From Bradyrhizobium yuanmingense (GTDB lineage Bacteria; Pseudomonadota; Alphaproteobacteria; Rhizobiales; Xanthobacteraceae), in the NCBI RefSeq assembly GCF_900094575.1, contig NZ_FMAE01000007.1:496001-560000 (forward strand): a DNA stretch of 64,000 bases. The letters run 5' to 3'. Positions 14,649 through 23,856 of this stretch are shown here, piece by piece. Position 1 is the stretch's first letter. Every line of letters begins with the position of its first letter. The translations under genes were made by a program, and so were the position numbers. Under the pieces are notes generated by a model. That model was not told the DNA's origin. It saw only the letters and a program-made list of their open reading frames with translations, and did no database searches.

Positions 14649-17078
14649 ATGGGCGGTCGCGATCAGAACGATCAGGATCGGAGACGTAGAGGCGGATGGT
14701 GGCGTGCCGCGCCGCTGCTCGGGCTCTATCGTCCTGCGCTCGTCGCGGTTGGCGTTGGCCTGCTGTTCTCGATCGTGGGCGCTGCCGCCGTCGCGCGGTG
14801 GGAAGATCGCGTCAACAGGATCGAGTTCGAGAACGCAGCCGAGACCCAGGCGATCGTCCTGCAGAACGGCATGAACGAGTACATATCGAGACTTCTCGCG
14901 CTGCGCACGTTGTTCGAATCGACCAACGAAGAAGTCACCCGCAGCGAATTCGAGACCTTCAGCGCCCGCCTGTTCGAGCGTCACCCCGGCATGCTGCGCA
15001 TCTCCTGGTTGCCGCGGATCAACCGCAAGGAGCGCGCGGATTACGAGGCCGCGGCGATCCGGGACGGTGTGTCGAGCTATCACATCAAGGCGCTGCAGGG
15101 CGAGAGCTTCGTCATCGCGCCGCAGAGCGACGAATATTTTCCGGTGTTCTACTCGACGCAGCCGAAGACCTCGTCGGTTTACGGCATGGACTACACGACC
15201 GTTCCGGAGCGACGGGCGGTGCTGGAGCGCGCGCGCGACAACGATCGCGTCGCAGCCATGCGCACGCGCCTGTTCGGGCCGAAGGACAGCGATCGGCCGT
15301 CCTATGTCCTCGTCGTCGTTCCCGTCTACGCCAAGGGAACCTCGCGCGAGGAGATCGCGGACCGGCGCCGCAATATCGCCGGCGTCGTGGTCGGCGTCTT
15401 CGACCTGCCGCTGCTGATCCAGTCTATCCGCGTGACCACCGGAGCCAGCCCCGCGGTCAGCATGACGGTCTTCCCGCCGTACACGGCGCAGATCGTCAGC
15501 CTCGAGCAGATGCTGCCGGATTATGCGTCGGCCGCCTCGGCGCTGCGGTCGATGCGGGACATCGCGCGGACCCTGCACTGGTCGGGCAGTCTCAAGATCG
15601 GCGACACCGATTGGCAGGTGCGGGCGGTTCCGACCGCCGGCGGTCCGCTGGCGACGACTTACGACCGCGCGGTTGCGGTCCTCGTCGTCGGCATGCTGCT
15701 GACGCTGTCGCTGTCGACCTATCTGATGCTCGCCAGCCGCAATTCGCGGCGGCTGTCGCTGGCGAACCGGCGGGTGCTAGAGCTTGCCCAGACCGACATC
15801 CTCACCGGATTGCCGAACCGCGCCTTCTTCCTCAACCGGCTCGACGAGATGAACGGCAAGTTGAGCGTGCGGGGCGAGCCCTTCGCGATCCTGATGCTCG
15901 ACCTCGACCGCTTCAAGAACGTCAACGATTCCCTCGGCCACGCGGCCGGCGATGCGCTGCTGCGCCAGGTGGCGCAGCGGCTGAAATCCGCGCTGCGCGC
16001 CAACGACGTGCTGGCGCGGCTCGGCGGCGACGAATTTGCCATCATCCAGCAAGCCGGCGAGGACCAGCGCGCCTGCTCGACCGATCTGGCGGCGCGGATC
16101 GCCAAGTTCGTGAGCGAGCCGTTCCTGCTGCCCGGACACCGCGTCGAGATCGGCACCAGCATCGGCATCGCAATTGCGCCGGATCATGGCAGCGATCAGG
16201 AGCAGCTCCTGAAGAAAGCGGATCTCGCGCTCTATCGCTCGAAATCGGCCGGCCGCAACTGCTTCACTGTTTATGATGAGGCGATGTCGGCCGAGCTGGA
16301 GGCCCGCAATACGCTGGAAGGAGATCTGCGCGACGCCATCGCGCGCTGCCAGCTGGAGGTGCACTATCAGCCGTTCGTCGACGCCCTCAGCGGCGAACGA
16401 CGCGGCTTCGAGGCGCTGGTGCGCTGGCGGCATCCGACGCGCGGCCTGATCCCTCCGGACCAGTTCATTGCGCTTGCGGAGGAGACCGGGCTGATCGTGC
16501 CGCTCGGCGAATTCGTGCTGCGGCGCGCCTGCGCGGACGCAGCCGGCTGGCCTGCCGATCTCATGATCGCCGTCAATCTTTCGCCGATCCAGTTCAAGGA
16601 AGCCGAGCTGTTCGACATGATCTGCGCGGCGCTCGCCGATTCCGGCCTGCCGCCGCAGCGGCTCGAGATCGAGATCACGGAATCCGTGCTGCTGGAGCGC
16701 GGCAGCGAGAATCATGCCTTCATGGAGCGGCTGAAGCAGCTCGGGGTCGAGCTCGCGCTCGATGATTTCGGCACCGGCTATTCCTCGCTCAGCTACCTGA
16801 CCGCGTTCCCGTTCGACAAGATCAAGATCGACAAGTCGTTCATTCGCAATCTGACGCAGCAGCCGCGCTCTTCCGCCATCATCTCCTCGATCGTGACGCT
16901 GGCGCGCGGACTGGACATGTCGGTCACGGCCGAAGGCGTCGAGACGCGCGAGGAGTTCGACCGGCTGAAGGCGCTCGGCGTCAATTTCGCGCAAGGCTAT
17001 CTGTTCGGCCGGCCGCATCCGATCGAGCGGATCCTGTTCGACGCGCCGGTCAAATCCTCACGGCTCGACGCCGCCTGA
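14649..17078 (+). CDS. CHASE-GGDEF-EAL membrane protein (c-di-GMP synthesis/turnover)
   Basis: An 809-residue protein. It has a transmembrane helix at about 28-48, a periplasmic CHASE sensor (about 75-320) and a second helix at about 340-362. A GGDEF domain follows with intact RLGGDEF near residue 457, and then an EAL domain with intact FEALVRW near 588, DDFGTGYSSL and AEGVET. GGDEF domains make cyclic di-GMP and EAL domains hydrolyse it; both active sites look complete, so net activity cannot be predicted. CHASE domains sense small extracellular molecules. It is followed 70 bases later by an MFS transporter on the same strand. Confidence 0.9.
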   Translation: MGGRDQNDQDRRRRGGWWRAAPLLGLYRPALVAVGVGLLFSIVGAAAVARWEDRVNRIEFENAAETQAIVLQNGMNEYISRLLALRTLFESTNEEVTRSEFETFSARLFERHPGMLRISWLPRINRKERADYEAAAIRDGVSSYHIKALQGESFVIAPQSDEYFPVFYSTQPKTSSVYGMDYTTVPERRAVLERARDNDRVAAMRTRLFGPKDSDRPSYVLVVVPVYAKGTSREEIADRRRNIAGVVVGVFDLPLLIQSIRVTTGASPAVSMTVFPPYTAQIVSLEQMLPDYASAASALRSMRDIARTLHWSGSLKIGDTDWQVRAVPTAGGPLATTYDRAVAVLVVGMLLTLSLSTYLMLASRNSRRLSLANRRVLELAQTDILTGLPNRAFFLNRLDEMNGKLSVRGEPFAILMLDLDRFKNVNDSLGHAAGDALLRQVAQRLKSALRANDVLARLGGDEFAIIQQAGEDQRACSTDLAARIAKFVSEPFLLPGHRVEIGTSIGIAIAPDHGSDQEQLLKKADLALYRSKSAGRNCFTVYDEAMSAELEARNTLEGDLRDAIARCQLEVHYQPFVDALSGERRGFEALVRWRHPTRGLIPPDQFIALAEETGLIVPLGEFVLRRACADAAGWPADLMIAVNLSPIQFKEAELFDMICAALADSGLPPQRLEIEITESVLLERGSENHAFMERLKQLGVELALDDFGTGYSSLSYLTAFPFDKIKIDKSFIRNLTQQPRSSAIISSIVTLARGLDMSVTAEGVETREEFDRLKALGVNFAQGYLFGRPHPIERILFDAPVKSSRLDAA

Positions 17079-17148
17079 GCGCGCCCGAGGCATGCGCGAA
17101 AAGCGCTTGACCTGGACATCCCCGGATGGTCCGAAGAACCGTCTAGGG

Positions 17149-18462
17149 ATGAAACAAGCATACAACATGCGGCTTCCGTTCTTCTACGGCTGGATCGTGG
17201 TCGCCGTGACCTTCGTCACCATGGCGATCGGCGTCAACGCGCGCACCGCCTTTTCGCTGTTCTTTCCACCCATCATCTCCGAGTTCGGCTGGGAGCGCGG
17301 CGTCACGGCGGGCGCCTTCTCCTTCGGCTTCGTTGTGTCGGGCGTGGTCAGCCCGCTGATCGGCCGCCTGATGGACCGCGCGGGTCCGCGGGCGGTGATG
17401 GAGCTCGGGGTCGTGCTGATGGGCGGCGGCCTTTTGCTGGCGCCGCTGACCAGCGCGCCGTGGCACCTCTATGTCACCATCGGTGTCATGGTCGGTGCCG
17501 GCAGCGTCTGTCTCGGCTATTCCGGCCAGTCGCTGTTCCTGCCGAACTGGTTCATCCGCAAGCGCGGCTTCGCCATCGGCATCGCTTTCGCCGGCGTCGG
17601 TATCGGCTCGGTGACGCTGCTGCCATGGGTGCAGCACATGATCGAGCAGACCGGCTGGCGCACCGCCTGCACCGCGATGGGCCTGCTCGTCCTGATCGCG
17701 CTGGCGCCGATCAACCTGCTGCTGCACAAGCGCCCGGAGGACATCGGGCTCCAGCCGGACGGCGATGCCGCCCCCGCCGCAGGCGCGGCAAGCCCGGTCT
17801 CCAACGTCGTCGATCACGTCTGGGTCAACACCGACTGGACGCTGCGGCGCGCCGTCGCGACCGCGCGGTTCTGGTGGATCGGGCTCGGCTATTTCTGCGG
17901 CCTGTACATCTGGTATGCGGTGCAGGTGCACCAGACCAAATTCCTGCTCGATGTCGGCTTCAGCCCCGGCGTTGCGGTGTGGGCGCTCGGAATGGTCAGC
18001 CTGCTCGGCATTCCCGGCCAGATCGTGCTGGGGCACGTCTCCGACCGCATCGGCAGGGAGTGGGTGTGGGCGATCAGCTGTGCGGGTTTCGTCGTCTGCT
18101 TCGCCGCGCTGATCACGCTGAAATATCAGGCTTCGCTCTGGCTGGTTTATCTGATGGTGTTCACGCAAGGCGCGCTCGGCTACGGCCTCACCTCGATCAT
18201 GGGCGCGGTGGTGTTCGAGATCTTCCAAGGCAGGCACCAGGGCAGCATCTTCGGCACGATCATGCTCGCGGCGCTGGCGGGCGGTGCGGCCGGACCGTGG
18301 CTGACCGGCGTTCTCTATGATCGCGCCGGCGACTACACGCTGGCTTTCGCCCTCGCCATGGCCGTGAGCGGGGTGTCGGCGCTCGCGATCTGGCGCGCGG
18401 CGCCGGGCAAGGTGCGGGCCGTGGCCGGCCGGCTGCACAAGCTCAAAACGGCATCCGAATAG
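17149..18462 (+). CDS. MFS transporter, oxalate/formate antiporter-like (OFA) type
   Basis: About 437 residues with twelve predicted hydrophobic helices, starting near MRLPFFYGWIVVAVTFVTMA, which is characteristic of the OFA/monocarboxylate branch of the major facilitator superfamily. The MFS loop motif appears as GRLMDRAGPRAVM between helices 2 and 3. The start is uncertain: ATGs at 17149 and 17167 are possible, as is an upstream start at 17092. It lies between two c-di-GMP enzymes on the same strand. The substrate, probably an organic anion, is inferred only from the family. Confidence 0.85.
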   Translation: MKQAYNMRLPFFYGWIVVAVTFVTMAIGVNARTAFSLFFPPIISEFGWERGVTAGAFSFGFVVSGVVSPLIGRLMDRAGPRAVMELGVVLMGGGLLLAPLTSAPWHLYVTIGVMVGAGSVCLGYSGQSLFLPNWFIRKRGFAIGIAFAGVGIGSVTLLPWVQHMIEQTGWRTACTAMGLLVLIALAPINLLLHKRPEDIGLQPDGDAAPAAGAASPVSNVVDHVWVNTDWTLRRAVATARFWWIGLGYFCGLYIWYAVQVHQTKFLLDVGFSPGVAVWALGMVSLLGIPGQIVLGHVSDRIGREWVWAISCAGFVVCFAALITLKYQASLWLVYLMVFTQGALGYGLTSIMGAVVFEIFQGRHQGSIFGTIMLAALAGGAAGPWLTGVLYDRAGDYTLAFALAMAVSGVSALAIWRAAPGKVRAVAGRLHKLKTASE

Positions 18463-18510
18463 GTCCAGAGCGCTTCAAGATACCTTCGGCGTTTTCGCGA
18501 AGCGTTAATC

Positions 18511-21201
18511 ATGCCGTCTCTTGGCGCGGCGCGACGGAACTGCAAAAACGTCTTGGACACCATCGGAGCATTAACCTCTCGCCGATTGCCGCATTTCCCG
18601 ATGCCGCTGGTCCCGACGATGTCCGCCTCCGATCACCTTGCGACAGAAACTCCTGACGTGCTGCGCGCCGCGCTCGAGCGCGCCGACGATGGCATCGTCA
18701 TCGTTGATGAGGCGCATCGCATCACCCACTTCAACCCCGCCGCGGAATGGATCTGGAAGCTCGCCGCCGCCGAGGTGCTCGGCCGCGATGCCGCCGTCCT
18801 CACCCTCAAATGCCTAAGCGCCGGCGCGACCGCGGATTTCCGCGAGGAGATCAGCCTCGTGCGGCACGACGGCAGCCGTATCAAGGCGCAGATCGCGATG
18901 TCATCGGCGACGGTCGACGGCGCGACCCATCACATCGTGTTCGCGCGCGACGTCACCCTCGATGCCGAACGCCGCGCCAGGATCGGACTTCTCCACGCGG
19001 TCTCCGACCAGACCAACCGCGTGGTGATCATCACCGACGTCGAGCAGAACATTGTCTACGTCAATTCCGCGTTCACGGCGCTGTTCGGCTATACCAGCGA
19101 GGAGGCCGAAGGCCGCCGCGCCGGCGAGCTCATTGCCGGCCGCCACACCGATCGCAGGGCCATTGCGAAGCTCGTCAGGCGGCTGATGCGTGGCGGTCTC
19201 GGCGCCGAGACCGAGGTGCTCGTCTACGACAGGGATGGTGAGGAGATCTGGGTCTCTGCCCGGATCGACGCCTTCCGCGACAAGAAAGGCCGGGTCAAGC
19301 ACATCTTCGCGCTGCTCGAGGACATCACCGAATCCCGGCAGCTGCGCTCGCTGCAGCAGCTGATCATGGCAGCGCTCGCCGACGAGGCGCCGATCACCGA
19401 GATTGCCGATCGGCTGTGCCGCCGCGTCGAGCAGATCGCCCCCGGCGTCGTCTGCTCGCTGCTGCACGTCGATGCCGCCGGCCTGCTCCATCCGCTGGGC
19501 GGCCCGAGCTTGCCCGAGGACTATTCCCGTTCGCTCGACGGCATCGCGATCGGTCCCGAGGTCGGCACGTGCGGAACCGGAGCCTTCTACGGCATTCCGG
19601 TTCTGGTCGCCGATATCGATGCCGATCCGCGCTGGCAGCCCTACAAGGCGCGGCCGCTCGAAGTGGGTTTGCGCGCTTGCTGGTCGACGCCGATCAAGGC
19701 CAAGGACGGCCGGGTCATCGGCACCTTCGGCTTCTATTATCGCGAGCCCCGGGCGCCGAGCAGATGGCACCGTCAGATCGTCGATGCCTGCGTCAACCTC
19801 GGCGCGTTCGCGATCGAGCGCAAGGAGGCGCGCGCCGAGATCGCGCGGCTCGCCTATCACGACATGCTCACCGGCCTGCCGAACCGCGCGCAGCTGCGCC
19901 ACCTGATCACGACCGCGATCGATGCCTGTCCGACCGGAGGCCATGTCGCGCTCGCCTTCCTCGACGTCGATCGTTTCAAGGACGTCAACGACACGCTCGG
20001 CCACGCCGCCGGCGACGAGCTCTTGATCCTGCTCGCGCAGCGCCTGCGCGAGCAGATTGGTCCCGACGATATGTTGGGGCGGCTCGGCGGCGACGAATTC
20101 GTCATCCTGCTGCCGGGGCGCAATGCCGAGGCCGCTGAGCGCGTCGCGGCAGGGATCACCGAGGCCTTGTCCGCACCGCTGCGGCTCTGGTCGAAGCTGA
20201 TGCCAATGTCCGCCAGCATCGGGATCAGCCTCTATCCCGATCACGCTACCGACATCGACACGTTGATGCAGCAGGCCGACGCCGCCATGTACATGGCCAA
20301 GCAGGCCGGACGCTCGACGCATCGCCTCTTCAGTGCCGAAATGAACGTGCTCGCCGAGCAGCGGCTGGCGCTGATCGCGGCGTTGCGCCGCGCTGTCGCA
20401 GAAGGTGCGCTGAGCCTCAACTATCAGCCGCAGATCCGCAGCTGCGACGGCGCGATCCACGGCGTCGAGGCGCTCGCGCGCTGGCGCGATGCTGAGCTCG
20501 GCGACGTCTCGCCGGCAAGGTTCATCCCGCTCGCCGAGGAATGCGGGTTGATCGAGCAGATCGGCCTGTGGTCCGTGCGCGAAGCCTGCCGCCAGATGGC
20601 GAGCTGGCGCCGCGCCGGGCTCAACATCCCCTGCGTCTCGGTCAACCTGTCGCCGATCAATTTCCGCAACGTCACGCTGGCCGCGCGGCTCAAGGAGATC
20701 CTGGCCGAGCACGATCTGCCGCCGGACGCGCTGATGCTGGAGATTACCGAAGGCGCGTTCATGCAGGACGGCGCCGCGGCGCTGGAGACGATGAAAGCGA
20801 TCCGCGAGCTCGGCGTCGGCCTCTCGGTGGACGATTTCGGCACCGGCTATTCCAGCCTCAGCCGGCTCGCGCATCTGCCGATCCGCGAGCTCAAGATCGA
20901 CCGCAGCTTCATGCGCGACATCGAGCAGGACGCCGGCGCGCTCGCGATTGCCACCGCCGTGGTCCGCGTCGGCCAGGGCCTCGGCATGAGCGTGGTCGCC
21001 GAGGGGGTCGAGACCGAGGGGCAGCGCAACACGCTGGCCGAGCTCGGCTGCGACATCGTCCAGGGCTTCCTCTACGCACCGCCGCTGCCGCCGGTCGCCT
21101 TCGAGCGCTGGCTGATCGAGCATTGCGCCGAGCAGGCGAGGGCGATGCTGGGGCGGCTGGACCTTGTAGCGGACAGGGCTGCTGTGAAGCAGTCGGCGTA
21201 G
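18511..21201 (+). CDS. PAS-PAS-GAF-GGDEF-EAL protein (DosP-like c-di-GMP enzyme)
   Basis: An 896-residue soluble protein. PAS domains lie at about 45-150 and 165-275, and a GAF domain at about 290-435 (GTCGTGAFYGIPVLVADIDADPRW is typical). The GGDEF domain has intact RLGGDEF near residue 523, and the EAL domain has intact GVEALARW near 651, EITEGAF, DDFGTGYSSLSRL and AEGVET. The order matches the E. coli oxygen sensor phosphodiesterase DosP. The region of the first PAS that holds the heme-ligating His in DosP is shortened here and has no obvious equivalent, so the signal sensed may differ. A start at 18601 is also possible. Confidence 0.9.
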   Translation: MPSLGAARRNCKNVLDTIGALTSRRLPHFPMPLVPTMSASDHLATETPDVLRAALERADDGIVIVDEAHRITHFNPAAEWIWKLAAAEVLGRDAAVLTLKCLSAGATADFREEISLVRHDGSRIKAQIAMSSATVDGATHHIVFARDVTLDAERRARIGLLHAVSDQTNRVVIITDVEQNIVYVNSAFTALFGYTSEEAEGRRAGELIAGRHTDRRAIAKLVRRLMRGGLGAETEVLVYDRDGEEIWVSARIDAFRDKKGRVKHIFALLEDITESRQLRSLQQLIMAALADEAPITEIADRLCRRVEQIAPGVVCSLLHVDAAGLLHPLGGPSLPEDYSRSLDGIAIGPEVGTCGTGAFYGIPVLVADIDADPRWQPYKARPLEVGLRACWSTPIKAKDGRVIGTFGFYYREPRAPSRWHRQIVDACVNLGAFAIERKEARAEIARLAYHDMLTGLPNRAQLRHLITTAIDACPTGGHVALAFLDVDRFKDVNDTLGHAAGDELLILLAQRLREQIGPDDMLGRLGGDEFVILLPGRNAEAAERVAAGITEALSAPLRLWSKLMPMSASIGISLYPDHATDIDTLMQQADAAMYMAKQAGRSTHRLFSAEMNVLAEQRLALIAALRRAVAEGALSLNYQPQIRSCDGAIHGVEALARWRDAELGDVSPARFIPLAEECGLIEQIGLWSVREACRQMASWRRAGLNIPCVSVNLSPINFRNVTLAARLKEILAEHDLPPDALMLEITEGAFMQDGAAALETMKAIRELGVGLSVDDFGTGYSSLSRLAHLPIRELKIDRSFMRDIEQDAGALAIATAVVRVGQGLGMSVVAEGVETEGQRNTLAELGCDIVQGFLYAPPLPPVAFERWLIEHCAEQARAMLGRLDLVADRAAVKQSA

Positions 21202-21438
21202 CCGCCTTTGGGCAATATTGCCGGACGGTAGGAACGCATTCGCGGCCTGCGGCTTGGTGCTCCGCCGGCGGGCAGGCGCCACGTCCTGTTTGCAAACTGC
21301 ACGGGCCCAATGAAAAGACCGGAAAGCAGCGCCACCGCAGTAGTGTCTCAGACGCAGCAAGCCGATCCCGGAATAGGACGAGCAACAAAGCCGCCGGCAC
21401 CGGCGGACTTCGAATCACCAGCGACAGGAGGACGAGCA

Positions 21439-21624
21439 ATGCGAAGGCATTCCCAATCGCGTGCAACGACCGAGGCGAACAAGCTCTTCAAGCAGACCGC
21501 GACGAAGCCCGCGACCGACTATGAGAAGGCAGAACGGGTCTTCCACGACAATCGAGAGCGACTGAAGGCTGAACGGTTGGCAAGGGAGGCTGAACGGCGA
21601 GACCGGTCCGAGAGGACGGGTTAG
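21439..21624 (+). CDS. Small hypothetical protein, charged helix
   Basis: A 61-residue, highly charged protein (MRRHSQSRATTEANKLF ... REAERRDRSERTG), probably one long helix. The ATG is chosen because GGAGG lies seven bases upstream; a longer reading from 21310 has no ribosome site. Its TAG overlaps the GTG start of the next gene (TAGTG), giving translational coupling. Function unknown. Confidence 0.6.
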   Translation: MRRHSQSRATTEANKLFKQTATKPATDYEKAERVFHDNRERLKAERLAREAERRDRSERTG

Positions 21625-21860
21625 TGTCGCAGTTCTACTTTGATATTTGGGATGGTGAAGCGCTCGTTGTCGACGAGGAAGGTCTCGATCTGGCCAGCCG
21701 GCGGGCCGCGGAGATCGAGGCGGCGCTGTCTCTTGCCGACATTGTCAAGCAGCGCGACCCGCTCGCCAGCAGCGACGGCCTCGCCATCAATGTTCGGAAT
21801 GCGGATGGCCCTGTTCTGACAGCGACATTCGTCTACGAGAAAGTCAGGCTGGTCAATTGA
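21624..21860 (+). CDS. DUF6894 family protein
   Basis: A 78-residue protein starting at GTG with SQFYFDIWDGEALVVDEEG, then LASRRAAEIEAALSLADIV. This is the standard pattern of DUF6894, short proteins that are abundant and multi-copy in Bradyrhizobium and relatives and have no known role. It overlaps the preceding gene by one base, so the two form a small operon. Confidence 0.75.
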   Translation: MSQFYFDIWDGEALVVDEEGLDLASRRAAEIEAALSLADIVKQRDPLASSDGLAINVRNADGPVLTATFVYEKVRLVN

Positions 21861-21919
21861 GATCGCCATGAGATCGCCGATGAAATCGCAATGTGTGCTC
21901 GCGCTCATCACGTGTAACG

Positions 21920-22132
21920 CTAGAGCATCGAAAGCACGACAATGCCTTCCTCGAGCTCTCCTGAAGCCAGGCGCGCCCGCGCCATGCGCTCGAGCTCCGT
22001 GCGATGCTTCTGCAGATAGCTCAACGCCTGCTTCTGCGTGTTGAACGTCGTTGCAAGCCGGCACATTTGCCGATTTGCGCCGGACGCGAGAAAGAAGGTG
22101 ATGGTTCCGTGATCTGGCTTTATGCGAGGCAC
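21920..22132 (-). CDS. Small conserved hypothetical protein
   Basis: About 70 residues, starting at a GTG (read VPRIKPDHGTITFFLASG) preceded by GGAGAG. An alternative GTG at 22162 lacks a ribosome site. The middle segment TFNTQKQALSYLQKHRTELERMAR is a helix rich in charged residues, and the protein ends GIVVLSML. It has no membrane segment or known motif. Function unknown. Confidence 0.6.
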   Translation of the reverse strand: MPRIKPDHGTITFFLASGANRQMCRLATTFNTQKQALSYLQKHRTELERMARARLASGELEEGIVVLSML

Positions 22133-22192
22133 GATCTGCACTCTCCGGCATGGGATCGGCACTTCAGATTTCGCCGGCGGCGTTGAAGACGG

Positions 22193-22435
22193 CTATCGCG
22201 CCAGCTTCCTTGTCCGCTTCTTGAGCTTAGGCACCGGCAAAGTCGATCGAAGAGCTTCATTGGCCGCTTCCCGCGCCTGGCGCGCCTCTCGAAGCCGCGC
22301 CATGTTCTTGCGAACCTCGACGGCTTGCCTTTCCACGTCCGCCAATGCCCGCGCTCCCTCTTCAGCGGCCAGGCGCTTGCGATCGGAACGCGCAATGCTC
22401 TCGGGTGACGGCTCTGCCGGCTTCTTGCTGCTCAT
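22193..22435 (-). CDS. Small hypothetical protein, coiled-coil-like
   Basis: An 80-residue protein dominated by a charged helix (EEGARALADVERQAVEVRK, MARLREARQAREAANEAL) with a basic tail KLKKRTRKLAR. The pattern suggests a short coiled coil with a nucleic-acid-friendly tail. It lies directly downstream of the cspA terminator on the same strand. Function unknown. Confidence 0.55.
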   Translation of the reverse strand: MSSKKPAEPSPESIARSDRKRLAAEEGARALADVERQAVEVRKNMARLREARQAREAANEALRSTLPVPKLKKRTRKLAR

Positions 22436-22461
22436 CGTTCACCGGATCCGCAAAGACTAAA

Positions 22462-22487
22462 CCCGCTCAATCCAGGGATTGAGCGGG
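22462..22487 (-). terminator. Rho-independent terminator of cspA
   Basis: Perfect 11-base arms (CCCGCTCAATC and complement) with a four-base loop, 43 bases after the cspA stop. Read on the minus strand it is followed by TTTAGTCTTT. Confidence 0.8.
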
Positions 22488-22530
22488 CAATGCAACCGTT
22501 TCAGTACATCCGTGAAACGGCGCAACGATC

Positions 22531-22740
22531 TCAGGCCAGCGAGAGATTCTCGGCGCTGGCTTTGCCTCGCATCTTGTCGGTCTTGATCTCGAAGTTAACC
22601 TGTTGGCCTTCGCCGAGACCGGCAAGTCCAGCCCTTTCAACGGCGCTGATGTGAACGAACACATCGTTGCCACCGTCGTTTGGCTGGATGAAACCGAAGC
22701 CCTTTTGGCCGTTAAACCACTTGACCGTACCTGTCGTCAT
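22531..22740 (-). CDS. cspA: Cold shock protein, CspA family
   Basis: A 69-residue single cold-shock domain. RNP1 is KGFGFIQP and RNP2 is VFVHISAV, both intact, in a protein starting MTTGTVKWFNGQ. These proteins bind single-stranded RNA and DNA and keep mRNA unstructured. A candidate promoter lies about 130 bases upstream, giving the long leader typical of csp mRNAs. It is divergent from rpsU across a 440-base gap. Confidence 0.93.
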   Translation of the reverse strand: MTTGTVKWFNGQKGFGFIQPNDGGNDVFVHISAVERAGLAGLGEGQQVNFEIKTDKMRGKASAENLSLA

Positions 22741-23180
22741 TGTCTTCTCCAAAGCGCGCAAGCGCATCCCGCGCGACAATCGCGCGGTTACCTTCAACTT
22801 CGTCGATGTCTTTGGAAAAGGAGCCCGCGGGCGCATTCAACAAGGCACAGCGGCTAATCGAACAACTTCAATATATACAACTTTCGCGCATTTGCAAGGA
22901 GCGAACGCAGTTTGTTTGCTGCAAGGCGGTTCTTCTGTTCCGATCGCGGCGCTTTGCACGTGTTCGTCGATCTGCGAGAAAGGCGTTATCGATTGACAGC
23001 GCAGCACCACAATGGTCACGTGGCGCCACCAAGCTGTTCGCTGTGACAAGCAGATCGGCTCGTCCGAAGCCGTGACCAATGTCGCGGCCATCCATCCTCA
23101 CACATCGCAATGAAGCTCCTGCGCAATTGGCTGCCTTGCAGGACGTGTCGCATTCGCAGCCCGAGCCAGGAGGATTCAAT
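22741..23180. promoter_or_regulatory. Divergent cspA/rpsU intergenic region with candidate promoters
   Basis: A 440-base gap without a convincing gene. On the minus strand, TTGCAA (22892-22897) and TATATT (22870-22875), 16 bases apart, are a plausible cspA promoter, leaving a leader of about 120 bases. On the plus strand, TTGACA (22993-22998) could be a -35 box for rpsU, but no good -10 box follows. AGGAGG at 23169-23174 is the rpsU ribosome site. Confidence 0.45.
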
Positions 23181-23456
23181 TTGCACGTACTCGTCAGAGA
23201 CAACAATGTTGAGCAGGCACTGCGCGTTCTCAAGAAGAAGATGCAGCGCGAGGGCGTCTTCAGGGAAATGAAGCAGCGAAGGTCCTACGAAAAGCCGTCG
23301 GAGAGAAAGACCCGCGAGAAGTCCGAGGCCATTCGCCGCGCCCGCAAGCTCGCGCGCAAGCAGGCGATCAGGGAAGGATTGCTGCCCGCACCGCCGAAAA
23401 AGAAACCTTTCGAGCGCAAGCCGCCCTTGCCGGAGATCAAGGCGAGGCCGGAATAG
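23181..23456 (+). CDS. rpsU: 30S ribosomal protein S21
   Basis: A 91-residue protein. The start is a TTG at 23181, seven bases after a perfect AGGAGG; from there the protein reads LHVLVRDNNVEQALRVLKKK, which aligns with the universal S21 start. The body has REMKQRRSYEKPSERK and RRARKLARKQA. The C-terminal tail is longer and more Pro/Lys-rich (PPKKKPFERKPPLPEIKARPE) than in E. coli S21 (71 residues). S21 binds near the 16S rRNA 3' end and helps initiation. Rhizobiales often carry more than one rpsU copy; this one, with TTG start and cspA next door, may be a stress-linked paralogue (inference). Confidence 0.88.
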   Translation: MHVLVRDNNVEQALRVLKKKMQREGVFREMKQRRSYEKPSERKTREKSEAIRRARKLARKQAIREGLLPAPPKKKPFERKPPLPEIKARPE

Positions 23457-23503
23457 CAACGATCCGCTTTCCGTTCGCGGCCTGTCTTCCTTGGGCTGAG
23501 ATC

Positions 23504-23782
23504 CTATCGCCTGAAATCGATGCCTCGCAGCACGATGCCCGGCGGGGTACCTTCGAATTCTGTGGCGCGATACTTGTTCGCAGCGCATGCTTCGATGCGA
23601 TCCCGTAGACGAGCGAATTGGGCTTCCCGCTGCTCGGGCCTGACTTGCGGGCCCTGCTCGAGACCGTCCATCGCGGAGGTCGAAATCGCGCAAGGAATCT
23701 CCCGGGCGCCGTCATGCATCGAGAACCGCACGATCATCCGCTCGTATTCATGGCCGATAAAGCGGCCGCTCGTCAGTGTCAT
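23504..23782 (-). CDS. DUF1488 family protein
   Basis: A 92-residue protein starting MTLTSGRFIGHEYERMIVRF, with the family segment IPCAISTSAMDGLEQGP and a C-terminal RIEACAANKYRA ... GIVLRGIDF. DUF1488 proteins are small, widespread in Proteobacteria, and uncharacterised. GGAG lies seven bases before the ATG. No partner gene is evident. Confidence 0.75.
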   Translation of the reverse strand: MTLTSGRFIGHEYERMIVRFSMHDGAREIPCAISTSAMDGLEQGPQVRPEQREAQFARLRDRIEACAANKYRATEFEGTPPGIVLRGIDFRR

Positions 23783-23856
23783 GTCCTACTCCATTGCACG
23801 TCGGCTTCCTGGCTCGCGCCGGCATGCGCATAGAACACAGGCGGCCGTCGCTCGGC

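Noticed and set aside
18901..21360. An 819-codon open frame on the minus strand
   Set aside because: It is the antisense of the PAS-GGDEF-EAL gene. The plus-strand protein has full domain matches, while this one is low-complexity Arg/Asp/Gly-rich, as expected for GC-rich shadow frames.
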